A stretch of DNA of 6,821 bases from Pleionea sp052032335 (GCA_052032335.1 JBPEWV010000207.1:1-6821); one strand, 5' to 3'. Positions 1-6,532 are shown, counted from the first letter of the stretch. Translations and numbers: made by a program. The notes: generated by a model from the sequence alone, not told the origin.

Positions 1-598
1 CGGTTGCGTTTTCTTCGGTAACGATCATCAACCCGACTCTCACAGCCAGAACACGACTGAAATCGGTCACTTGATCGGCCGATAAGTATTGATTGACAAC
101 ACCATTGGAATCACTGTCAACCCCGTATAAAACTTGAAAACTTTCAACATTCTCTACAATCGGTTGGGGCCCTGCAGCTCCACTGCCATCGCACATGAGC
201 GTATCGCCATCGACATAAATCACATTCGTAATGTTTGCTCCGGTAATTGCCTCTCCATTGCAATCTTGGCCCGAGTCAATATTAAATTGCGTAGGACTTA
301 TTGAATCACTGGTCCCGCCCAAAGTACTGTTATCTTCACCAGTCAAAGCTACTGGAGTGCCTTGAGGAATATCATCTTGCCACCCAGCATTTTGAATCAT
401 ACTTTCTAAATACATCAGGGCAAATCGTCCGTCGGTTTGAACATTCGCAAGCTGTTCTTGAGTGCGATAGGTTGCTCGACTACCGGAAAAAACCGAAATG
501 ACTCCAGCTAACAATATTAGTCCCAGCACACCGGCAACTAACAGCTCAACTAAACTAAAGCCACCGCTTTGTTTCATATTTGTATCGACTCTATTCAT
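1..598 (-). CDS. pilW: PilW-type minor type IV pilin, 3' end cut off by the window
   Basis: Minor pilin expected in the inner membrane and then at the tip of a type IV pilus, as part of the PilV/PilW/PilX/FimU priming complex. 199 codons are visible and the frame is still open at position 1. The class III prepilin leader ends in Gly13, followed by Phe14 (+1) and Glu18 (+5), with one hydrophobic helix at about 14-37. Then comes the characteristic PilW run, residues 41-73, containing VQTDGRFAL and ending in NAGW. Cys113 and Cys136 probably form the usual disulfide. A segment YGVDSDSNG (158-166) matches the family's YGVDxxxDG region. The ATG at 598 overlaps the pilV stop (TAATG) and has a strong GAGGTG 8 nt upstream. 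An internal Met8 would give a shorter 6-residue leader but lacks that support. Family assignment is secure; the C-terminal part is not visible. Confidence 0.93.
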   Translation of the reverse strand, partial: MNRVDTNMKQSGGFSLVELLVAGVLGLILLAGVISVFSGSRATYRTQEQLANVQTDGRFALMYLESMIQNAGWQDDIPQGTPVALTGEDNSTLGGTSDSISPTQFNIDSGQDCNGEAITGANITNVIYVDGDTLMCDGSGAAGPQPIVENVESFQVLYGVDSDSNGVVNQYLSADQVTDFSRVLAVRVGLMIVTEENAT

Positions 599-1140
599 TA
601 AGGTATCACCTCAAAAATGACGCAGTCTTTTGTATCGGCAACATTTAAAGCAGCACACCTTGCATTGATAAAATTGTCGGTTGAGCCTTGCCCTAAATCT
701 TCTCGGGTATCCACTGGTGTCCATGCGACGGCAATCTGTAATCGATTGCCTGAAGGGTTGGCTACAAACACCTGCCCCTCCGGCAACTCATCTCTCGACA
801 TGGAACATACTTGCCACTTATCGTAGAGTCTAAGCTCGGCTTCAGTGCATGCATTATCCTCACAGGATGTAACAGCAGCCTCACAGGTATAAGGGGTGTC
901 TGTATAGGCTGCAATTAAGTCTGCAGTTGTGACATTACCGCCGAAAAATGCCATTTTTGATGCTTTGATGCGTGCAGCTAGATCGTGACCTATCGAAGTC
1001 GCCTGACTTCTCAAATAACCACTCTGGTTATTACTGATGCTGGACAACTGTAGCGCTGCGACTCCCAACATACCGACCGCCAAAATCAGAACTGTAACCA
1101 AGATCTCGATTAAAGATACACCTTTACTCTTAACTATCAT
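598..1140 (-). CDS. pilV: PilV-type minor type IV pilin
   Basis: Minor pilin of the tip/priming complex, 180 residues, exported as a type IV prepilin and cleaved by PilD. The leader is short: Gly7 at -1, Val8 at +1, Glu12 at +5 (GVSLIEILV), followed by the PilV signature VGMLGVAALQ (22-31) in the transmembrane helix. A GYLRSQATS segment (41-49) is also typical of PilV. The globular part has six cysteines (86, 93, 98, 112, 162, 173), suggesting several disulfides formed in the periplasm, and an LPEG segment (119-122) seen in relatives. I prefer the ATG at 1140: its ATGA overlaps the fimT stop, and AAGGAG sits 8 nt upstream (7 nt from GGAG plus C). An in-frame TTG at 1146 would be almost on top of that ribosome binding site. 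It lies between fimT and pilW with overlaps at both ends, so translation is probably coupled. Confidence 0.92.
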   Translation of the reverse strand: MIVKSKGVSLIEILVTVLILAVGMLGVAALQLSSISNNQSGYLRSQATSIGHDLAARIKASKMAFFGGNVTTADLIAAYTDTPYTCEAAVTSCEDNACTEAELRLYDKWQVCSMSRDELPEGQVFVANPSGNRLQIAVAWTPVDTREDLGQGSTDNFINARCAALNVADTKDCVIFEVIP

Positions 1141-1634
1141 GAACAAGCTCCTTCAGGTGCCTCAGTATTAGAAACCCCTCCACCTGCGCTAATTGTTAAT
1201 ACTCTTCCTTGACCAGCACTTTGAGCAGAATCATAACAAGTTGTAACGGTAACCTGACCAGCACCATCGACTCGAAAACCGGTCGCTCCAAATGAGATAA
1301 AGGTTCTGTTGTCACTGATCGCAACGTCCAAAGCATCGCCCTCGCACCGGAGCACTTGCAGAACTTCATCTAACGTACCATCACTATTACTATCGGAACC
1401 GATTTGATAGACCGGTTGACCACCATCATCTCCGAACAAAACAGAGATATTTATTCGCTGAGTAATTGCTTCTGACTTCGCAAACTGAATGGCAGAAGCA
1501 ACTTTATTAGAACAAGCAGCCAACTGATTTCGTTGGACAGTATTTTGAAAGGCAGGAATGGCCAAAGAAGCCAACACAGCCACCAAAGCGATGGTGACTA
1601 TCAACTCCATTAAGGTAAAACCCTGATTCCGCAT
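1137..1634 (-). CDS. FimT/FimU (GspH-type) minor pilin
   Basis: 165-residue type IV pilin-like protein of the GspH/FimT family, likely the fourth-position tip pilin equivalent to Pseudomonas FimU. The leader is very short: Gly5 at -1, Phe6 at +1, Glu10 at +5 (GFTLMELIV), then a hydrophobic helix to about residue 27 and the family's amphipathic segment around 41-60 with FAKSEAI (51-57). Cysteines are at 41, 97, 133 and 164, so two disulfides are possible. Residues 81-90 (DSNSDGTLDE) resemble a calcium-binding loop. The ATG at 1634 is the first gene start after the ispH intergenic region; the ribosome binding site is weak (AAGAG about 10 nt upstream). The gene ends in an ATGA overlap with pilV. 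Whether it should be called fimT or fimU cannot be settled without phylogeny, so no symbol is given. Confidence 0.9.
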   Translation of the reverse strand: MRNQGFTLMELIVTIALVAVLASLAIPAFQNTVQRNQLAACSNKVASAIQFAKSEAITQRINISVLFGDDGGQPVYQIGSDSNSDGTLDEVLQVLRCEGDALDVAISDNRTFISFGATGFRVDGAGQVTVTTCYDSAQSAGQGRVLTISAGGGVSNTEAPEGACS

Positions 1635-1666
1635 AGCTTTATAACTCTTAAAAAATTATGAATTTA

Positions 1667-1694
1667 ATAATAGCGTATGCAGAATCACAAACAA
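1667..1694 (-). promoter_or_regulatory. Candidate sigma-70 promoter of the minor pilin operon
   Basis: On the minus strand, TTGTTT (1694-1689) and TATTAT (1672-1667) are separated by 16 bp. Transcription would start near 1660, giving a 5' leader of about 25 nt before the fimT-type start at 1634. Both boxes are imperfect, the surroundings are AT-rich, and this rests on inspection alone. Confidence 0.35.
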
Positions 1695-1702
1695 CAGGAA
1701 GG

Positions 1703-1725
1703 CGATAAGCGCATTTCGCTTACCG
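1703..1725 (-). terminator. Hairpin downstream of ispH, possible weak terminator
   Basis: On the minus strand CGGTAAGCG and CGCTTATCG can pair over 9 bp (one G-U) around a 5-nt AAATG loop. The sequence that follows (CCTTCCTGTTGTTTG) is T-rich but not an uninterrupted T-tract, so this is not a canonical intrinsic terminator. It lies between the ispH stop and the candidate pilin promoter, the right place to end or attenuate the housekeeping transcript. Read-through into the pilin genes remains possible. Confidence 0.35.
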
Positions 1726-1749
1726 ATAAACGGTTAAGTCATTGAAATA

Positions 1750-1771
1750 TAATGCGAACTTTGTCACATAA
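1750..1771. promoter_or_regulatory. CRP/Vfr-like binding site upstream of the minor pilin genes
   Basis: The core is TGCGA-N6-TCACA, differing at one base from the CRP consensus TGTGA-N6-TCACA, with A/T-rich flanks as in good sites. It is the only near-consensus match in the intergenic region between ispH and the fimT-type gene. Its centre is about 100 bp upstream of the transcription start inferred from the candidate promoter, at the upstream limit for direct activation. The pattern is visible; that a CRP family protein binds it is inference. Confidence 0.4.
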
Positions 1772-1786
1772 TATCGCTTGATATTA
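1769..1786. repeat. AT-rich inverted repeat directly after the ispH stop
   Basis: TAATATC and GATATTA form a perfect 7-bp inverted repeat around a 4-nt loop (GCTT on the plus strand), starting at the base next to the ispH stop codon. The stem has a single G-C pair and no T-run follows, so it is a poor terminator. It may stabilise the mRNA end, or be part of the control region with the adjacent CRP-like site, which it overlaps by three bases. Confidence 0.5.
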
Positions 1787-2716
1787 CTAACGCAGTTCGC
1801 TGGGTAGCACAAATACGATATCTTCAGGCTTTCCGGACAGTTCAACAGCCTCGACCCCACCGAGCTCTTTCAATCGCTCGATAACGTCTTTCACCAGAGA
1901 TTCCGGAGCGGAGGCTCCGGCGGTAACGCCAACCTTGGCGCAGCTTTCCAGCCACTTTGGCTGAATTTCTGCGGCACTATCAATTAAATGCGACGCAGTT
2001 CCCTGCTTTTCGGCCAATTCACGCAAACGATTGGAATTGGAGCTATTTTGCGAACCGACCACTAGCACTAAATCAACTTGCTGGGCAATATTACGAACCG
2101 CATCCTGACGGTTTTGCGTCGCGTAGCAGATGTCGTCTTTGCGAGGTCCTTGGATATTGGGGAATTTAGACTGTAACGCGTCAATGATCATGCTGGTATC
2201 ATCCACTGACAGAGTAGTCTGGGTTACAAAGTGTAATTTGTCAGGGTTTCTTACCGATAAAGACTCTACATCGTCAACTGTTTCGACCAAATAAATGCCA
2301 GCGTTATCGTTGTCATATTGCCCCATGGTCCCTTCCACTTCTGGATGACCTCTATGTCCTATCAAAATACATTCTTCACCTTTCTTGCTGGCACGGGTAA
2401 CTTCCATATGAACTTTGGTGACCAAAGGGCAGGTCGCATCAAATACTTTCAAGTTCCGGTTTTCTGCGTCTTGTCGAACTTGTTGCGACACGCCGTGAGC
2501 ACTGAATATACAGATACTATCAGAGGGTATTTCAGACACCTCTTCAACAAATACCGCACCTTTTTCACGCAACCCATCAACCACAAATTTGTTATGAACC
2601 ACTTCGTGACGCACATAAATCGGAGCACCAAAAACTTCTAATGCGCGATTGACAATTTCTATTGCCCGATCGACTCCAGCACAAAATCCACGAGGATTGG
2701 CGAGTAAAATTTCCAT
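1787..2716 (-). CDS. ispH: 4-hydroxy-3-methylbut-2-enyl diphosphate reductase (IspH/LytB)
   Basis: Last enzyme of the MEP (non-mevalonate) isoprenoid pathway: it reductively converts HMBPP to IPP and DMAPP in the cytoplasm using an iron-sulfur cluster. 309 residues, close to the usual length of about 310-320. All key residues are present at E. coli positions: cluster ligands Cys12, Cys96 and Cys197; substrate residues His41, His74, His124, Glu126, Thr167, Ser225, Ser226, Asn227 and Ser269. The N-terminal motif LANPRGFCAGVDRAI is textbook. The ATG at 2716 has a modest AAGAGA about 8 nt upstream and lies 16 nt after the fkpB stop, so it is the last gene of the ribF-ileS-lspA-fkpB-ispH operon. 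The stop is TAG at 1789-1787. Identification is essentially certain. Confidence 0.98.
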   Translation of the reverse strand: MEILLANPRGFCAGVDRAIEIVNRALEVFGAPIYVRHEVVHNKFVVDGLREKGAVFVEEVSEIPSDSICIFSAHGVSQQVRQDAENRNLKVFDATCPLVTKVHMEVTRASKKGEECILIGHRGHPEVEGTMGQYDNDNAGIYLVETVDDVESLSVRNPDKLHFVTQTTLSVDDTSMIIDALQSKFPNIQGPRKDDICYATQNRQDAVRNIAQQVDLVLVVGSQNSSNSNRLRELAEKQGTASHLIDSAAEIQPKWLESCAKVGVTAGASAPESLVKDVIERLKELGGVEAVELSGKPEDIVFVLPSELR

Positions 2717-2732
2717 AATCTTTGTCTCTTAC

Positions 2733-3197
2733 TTAATGCGTCACTGGTGGTGTATCAATGGAGAGAATTTCAACCTCAAAGGTCACATCGTGTCCTGCCA
2801 GTGGATGATTAAAGTCCACTTTAACAGAATGCCCCTGTATTTCCGACAAGATACCGGGCAACGAAGAACCATTCGGTTGCTCAAACGCGACAACCGCACC
2901 TTCTTTCAATTCTAAATCCTGAGGAAACTGGTGAATGTCCATAAACTGAATTAAATTGGGATCGGGCTCACCAAAGGCGTCTTTTGCCCGTAAGGTAAAT
3001 TTCACCATTTCACCCACCTTTCGCCCTACCAGTTCGGCTTCCATCGCTTCACTGACCGAGTCGTTACCCAACTCAATTACTGAAGGCTTGCCATTGGCAC
3101 GACTAGAGTCGGCGACACTGCCGTCACTTAGCTTTAACGTCATGTGAGCGTACACCAAGCTATTAGCATCCACTTTTTGATCAATAATTTCAGTCAT
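2733..3197 (-). CDS. fkpB: FKBP-type peptidyl-prolyl cis-trans isomerase, SlpA/FkpB family
   Basis: Cytoplasmic prolyl isomerase and chaperone of the SlpA type, 154 residues (E. coli FkpB has 149). The FKBP part starts at about residue 14 (VYAHMTLKLSDGS) and includes the family segments NGKPSVIELG and KDAFGEPDPNLIQ. The insert-in-flap domain lies roughly between 75 and 125, and the conserved VDFNHPLAGHDVTFEVEIL near the C terminus closes the fold. There is no signal peptide. The ATG at 3197 lies inside the lspA end (ATGACTGA, 8-nt overlap), and I see no convincing Shine-Dalgarno upstream, so translation probably depends on reinitiation by ribosomes finishing lspA. Position between lspA and ispH is the standard arrangement for this family. 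The cellular clients are not known from sequence. Confidence 0.95.
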   Translation of the reverse strand: MTEIIDQKVDANSLVYAHMTLKLSDGSVADSSRANGKPSVIELGNDSVSEAMEAELVGRKVGEMVKFTLRAKDAFGEPDPNLIQFMDIHQFPQDLELKEGAVVAFEQPNGSSLPGILSEIQGHSVKVDFNHPLAGHDVTFEVEILSIDTPPVTH

Positions 3198-3705
3198 TTT
3201 GCTTAGCTTTTAAATTTTCAGTATCCAGAAAAACGGCATCAATAATTAACATGGCTGCACCAATGAATACGGCGGCGTCTGCAATATTGAATGCAGGCCA
3301 GTGATAGCCATCTTTTGCAATGTACCAATCGATAAAATCGACAACATAGCCATAGGATATACGATCATAAACATTGCCGAGAGCACCACCGAGAACAAAA
3401 CTCAGCGCAATACTGAGCCAACGCAATGAATGACTGAGTTTAGCCAGCCAAATAAAAATACCGATGCTCACCGCAATGGCAAATCCCGCCAATGCCCAAA
3501 CCTGCCATCCTCCAGCATCCGCCAAAAAGCTGAAAGCAGCGCCGTAGTTGTGCGCCAGTCGAAAATCAAAATGAGGCAGTACTTCGATGATCTGGCCGCC
3601 TGCCAAGGCCTCACTGGCCCACATCTTGGTCCATTGATCCAGAATAAAAACGACGATCGTTATCCAGATCCAGCGAAGTCCGCTATTCCACAGTTTACCA
3701 AACAT
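3190..3705 (-). CDS. lspA: Lipoprotein signal peptidase (signal peptidase II)
   Basis: Inner-membrane aspartic protease that removes signal peptides from diacylglyceryl-modified prolipoproteins; the family is the target of globomycin. 171 residues with about four membrane segments (near 12-30, 68-88, 97-113, 141-160). The conserved blocks are all visible: FILDQWTK (20-27), HNYGAAFSFL (52-61), GGALGNVYDR (106-115), VVDFID (121-126) and FNIADAAVFIG (139-149). The catalytic pair should be Asp123 and Asp143, equivalent to the known aspartates of E. coli and Pseudomonas LspA. The ATG at 3705 overlaps the ileS stop by one base (TAATG) and has GGGAG 8 nt upstream. The end overlaps fkpB. Nothing is missing or unusual. 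Confidence 0.97.
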   Translation of the reverse strand: MFGKLWNSGLRWIWITIVVFILDQWTKMWASEALAGGQIIEVLPHFDFRLAHNYGAAFSFLADAGGWQVWALAGFAIAVSIGIFIWLAKLSHSLRWLSIALSFVLGGALGNVYDRISYGYVVDFIDWYIAKDGYHWPAFNIADAAVFIGAAMLIIDAVFLDTENLKAKQND

Positions 3706-6506
3706 TAAGCAAACTCCCGCGTTTCGCCTTCGCCATCAACGTTTTCGACGCAACGCGCGCAGAGCGTCTCATGCGATGGAGTTTGCCCAATATCTTCTCG
3801 ACGATGCCAACAACGGTCGCATTTTTCGTGTTCTGATTTCGCAATCAACAGTCCGATACCTTCTAAGTCGCTTGCTTCGCCGCCTTCGCCATTTTCCACC
3901 GACGCTTTGGACGTAATTAACACAAATCGCAACTCATCCTTAAGCTTATTCAAAGACGCGAAATACTCGTCATTGGCGTAAATGGTCACTTCAGCCTCCA
4001 GAGAGCCACCTAGAGTTTTGTTGACTCTCAGCGCTTCTATGGATTTATTCACTGTATTTTTAACCGCTCGAATATTTTCCCAGTCTGCCGTGGTAATGGC
4101 GTCACTTTCGTAAGCGAACAGCTTCTCGTACCAAATTTCGGTAAAAATAGTTTCGGAAGACTCACCGGGAATATAGTTCCAAGCCTCTTCACTTGTGAAA
4201 GCCAATACCGGAGCCATCCAACGAACCAGCGCCTGAACAATGTGGTACATGGCAGACTGACAGGAACGATGCGCCAAACTGCCTTTCTGTGCTGTGTATT
4301 GACGATCTTTAATGATGTCTAAATAAAAGCCGCCCATGTCCATGGCGCAAAAATGGTGAATTTTCTGAACCACTTGCCAGAAAGTGTAGTCTTCGTAGGA
4401 AGCTTTAATTTCAGATTGGGTTTTAAGAGCTGCATCGACCGCCCAGCGATCCAGTGGCAACATGTCGTTTGCAGCAACCATGTCAGTTTCTGGCTTAAAA
4501 CCATGCAAGTTCGCCAATAAAAACCGGGTGGTATTTCGAATGCGTCGGTAAGTATCGGCTGTACGCTTTAATATTTCTTTGGAAACCGCCATTTCGCCAC
4601 GATAATCGGTCGATGCCACCCACAAACGCAAGACATCCGCACCCATCTGGTTGATCACCTCTTGTGGAGAAACCACATTGCCTTTCGACTTGGACATCTT
4701 TTCGCCCTTTTCATCGACCGTAAAACCATGCGTTAACACAGCTTTATAAGGTGCTCGATCGTTGATAGCGACACCGGTTAATAAAGACGATTGAAACCAA
4801 CCACGATGTTGATCACTTCCTTCGAGATAAATATCGGCGGGTTCCTGCAATTCTTCTCGAACAGCCAGCACACAAGCATGCGTTACGCCAGAATCAAACC
4901 AGACGTCCAGCGTGTCGTCGATCTTCATGTAGCGTTCAACGTCTTTGTCAATTAGTTGGTTAATGTCCAAATCGAACCAGGCCTGAATGCCTTTTTCTTC
5001 GATGTGTTTTGCAGCTTGCTCCATGATTGATACGGAATCCGGATGCGGCTCACCGGTTTCTTTATCGACTAATAAACAAAGTGGTACACCCCAAGTGCGC
5101 TGGCGAGAAATACACCAGTCCGGGCGCCCATCGACCATACCTTCAATTCGAGCCTGCCCCCAATCGGGTACCCACTGCACATTTTTAATCTCATCCATGG
5201 CTTTGTCGCGCAAGCCATTTTTTTCCATGCTGATAAACCATTGCGGTGTGGTTCGGAAAATCAAAGGCGTTTTGGTACGCCAACAATGTGGATAACTGTG
5301 GGTCAATTTTGTGCGATTCACCATGGCGCCATTATCTTCAAGCAACTGGCAAATCTTGTCTTCAACTTTATAAACATGCTCGCCGGCGACCAATGGCGCG
5401 CTGGCCGAATAAACACCGTCTGCACCGACATAATTGAGCAATTCCAAGTTGTATTTTTTACCCATATTAAAATCGTCTGCACCATGATCCGGAGCGGTAT
5501 GAACCAGGCCGGTACCGGCTTCGGTTGTCACATGCTCCCCCAATACAAACGGCACCCGCTTGTCATAAAAAGGATGACGGACGTTTAGTAATTCCAGATC
5601 GGAGCCTTTTGCTTTTGCAACTACTTTAAACTGTTCAACTCCGTAACGGGCCATCACAGCTTCAACCATTTCCGAAGCAAACATAAGCAATTCATCGCCC
5701 GAACCAACATCCACTTTAACCAGAACGTATTCCAGATCAGGGTGCAATGAAATGGCCTGATTCGACGGCAATGTCCACGGGGTAGTCGTCCAGATCACGG
5801 CTGAAACGTTTAGATTACCCGAATTCTCGTAAGCAAATTTGTCGAGCAACGATTGATCGGCAGCGAATCGCACGTCGATCGATGCCGACGTTTTATCATG
5901 ATACTCAACTTCGGCTTCTGCCAGTGCAGACCCACCAACCACACTCCAGTAGACGGGCTTTACGCCTTTATGTAAATGGCCATTTTTAACCACCTTAGCC
6001 AGAGCACGAACAATGTTCGCTTCAAATTTAAAATCCATGGATAAATAAGGATTGTCCCATTCACCAAAAACACCGAGACGAATGAAATCTTTCTTTTGCC
6101 CATTAACCTGTTTTGCCGCGTAATCTCGACATTTTTCACGAAACTTATCGAACGGAACTTTCACCCCCGCCTTTCCGATTTTGGTTTCTACTTTGTGCTC
6201 GATCGGCAAGCCATGACAATCCCAACCCGGCACGTATGGAGCATCAAAACCACTCAAACTACGAGACTTAACCACGACGTCTTTTAAAATTTTATTGACC
6301 GCATGGCCAATGTGAATATCACCGTTAGCGTAGGGAGGGCCATCGTGCAAAATAAATTTGGGACGACCTGCACTGGCGTCACGAATCGTTTTATAAATAT
6401 CTTTCTGCTGCCATTTTTTAAGCATTTCAGGCTCGCGTTGAGCCAGGCTGGCTTTCATTGGAAAGTCAGTTTTCGGAAGATTTAATGTATGCTTGTAGTC
6501 AGCCAT
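3705..6506 (-). CDS. ileS: Isoleucyl-tRNA synthetase
   Basis: Class I aminoacyl-tRNA synthetase charging tRNA-Ile, with a proofreading domain; 933 residues (E. coli 938). Seen in order: HIGH (65-68), the CP1 editing domain with TTTPW (240-244) and HTAPDHGADD (336-345; His336 and Asp345 match the E. coli editing residues), FDSG and EGSDQHRGWF in the Rossmann fold, KMSKS (603-607), the anticodon-binding region, and a C-terminal zinc finger (Cys896, 899, 916, 919). Oddity: the CP1 CxxC after the Trp is replaced (WSVVGG, Ser188/Gly191), and the later partner site reads CWRT (Cys408, Thr411). I choose the ATG at 6506 because the protein then begins MADYKHTLNL, as in E. coli (MSDYKSTLNL), with TGGA 7 nt upstream; an in-frame TTG at 6530 would add eight unconserved residues. 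It follows ribF by 27 nt. Confidence 0.98.
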   Translation of the reverse strand: MADYKHTLNLPKTDFPMKASLAQREPEMLKKWQQKDIYKTIRDASAGRPKFILHDGPPYANGDIHIGHAVNKILKDVVVKSRSLSGFDAPYVPGWDCHGLPIEHKVETKIGKAGVKVPFDKFREKCRDYAAKQVNGQKKDFIRLGVFGEWDNPYLSMDFKFEANIVRALAKVVKNGHLHKGVKPVYWSVVGGSALAEAEVEYHDKTSASIDVRFAADQSLLDKFAYENSGNLNVSAVIWTTTPWTLPSNQAISLHPDLEYVLVKVDVGSGDELLMFASEMVEAVMARYGVEQFKVVAKAKGSDLELLNVRHPFYDKRVPFVLGEHVTTEAGTGLVHTAPDHGADDFNMGKKYNLELLNYVGADGVYSASAPLVAGEHVYKVEDKICQLLEDNGAMVNRTKLTHSYPHCWRTKTPLIFRTTPQWFISMEKNGLRDKAMDEIKNVQWVPDWGQARIEGMVDGRPDWCISRQRTWGVPLCLLVDKETGEPHPDSVSIMEQAAKHIEEKGIQAWFDLDINQLIDKDVERYMKIDDTLDVWFDSGVTHACVLAVREELQEPADIYLEGSDQHRGWFQSSLLTGVAINDRAPYKAVLTHGFTVDEKGEKMSKSKGNVVSPQEVINQMGADVLRLWVASTDYRGEMAVSKEILKRTADTYRRIRNTTRFLLANLHGFKPETDMVAANDMLPLDRWAVDAALKTQSEIKASYEDYTFWQVVQKIHHFCAMDMGGFYLDIIKDRQYTAQKGSLAHRSCQSAMYHIVQALVRWMAPVLAFTSEEAWNYIPGESSETIFTEIWYEKLFAYESDAITTADWENIRAVKNTVNKSIEALRVNKTLGGSLEAEVTIYANDEYFASLNKLKDELRFVLITSKASVENGEGGEASDLEGIGLLIAKSEHEKCDRCWHRREDIGQTPSHETLCARCVENVDGEGETREFA

Positions 6507-6518
6507 AATAATGTCCAG

Positions 6519-6532
6519 TTTTGACGTCAAAA
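6519..6532. repeat. 14-bp perfect palindrome between ribF and ileS
   Basis: TTTTGACGTCAAAA reads the same on both strands and fills about half of the 27-nt gap between the ribF stop and the ileS ATG. It has no loop, so it is more like a dimeric protein site than an RNA hairpin. One palindrome of this length is roughly expected by chance in a few windows of this size, so function is unproven. Confidence 0.3.

Noticed and set aside
301..501. Plus-strand 66-codon frame opposite pilW
   Set aside because: The minus-strand frame encodes a clear PilW protein across the same bases; the plus-strand product shows no family features.
1141..1146. TTG start for pilV two codons upstream
   Set aside because: It would lie about 1 nt after the AAGGAGC ribosome binding site; the ATG at 1140 has proper spacing and the ATGA overlap.
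1..1634. Pilin genes as part of a type II secretion or competence pseudopilus instead of type IV pili
   Set aside because: The combination FimT/GspH-type, PilV and PilW in this order, with family-specific PilV and PilW signatures, fits type IV pili; no gsp-type neighbours are visible.
1903..1920. GC-rich hairpin CCGGAGC-GGAG-GCTCCGG as a terminator or regulatory element
   Set aside because: It lies inside ispH, encodes the conserved GASAPE segment (Ser269 region), and has no T-run; best explained by coding sequence.
5241..5588. Plus-strand open frames of about 60-115 codons opposite ileS
   Set aside because: They are antisense to a confidently assigned gene, show no recognisable domain, and several overlap each other; shadows of the real frame.
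6507..6530. Upstream TTG start for ileS adding eight residues
   Set aside because: The extension is not conserved relative to E. coli IleRS, and the ATG at 6506 gives the expected N terminus with a usable ribosome binding site.
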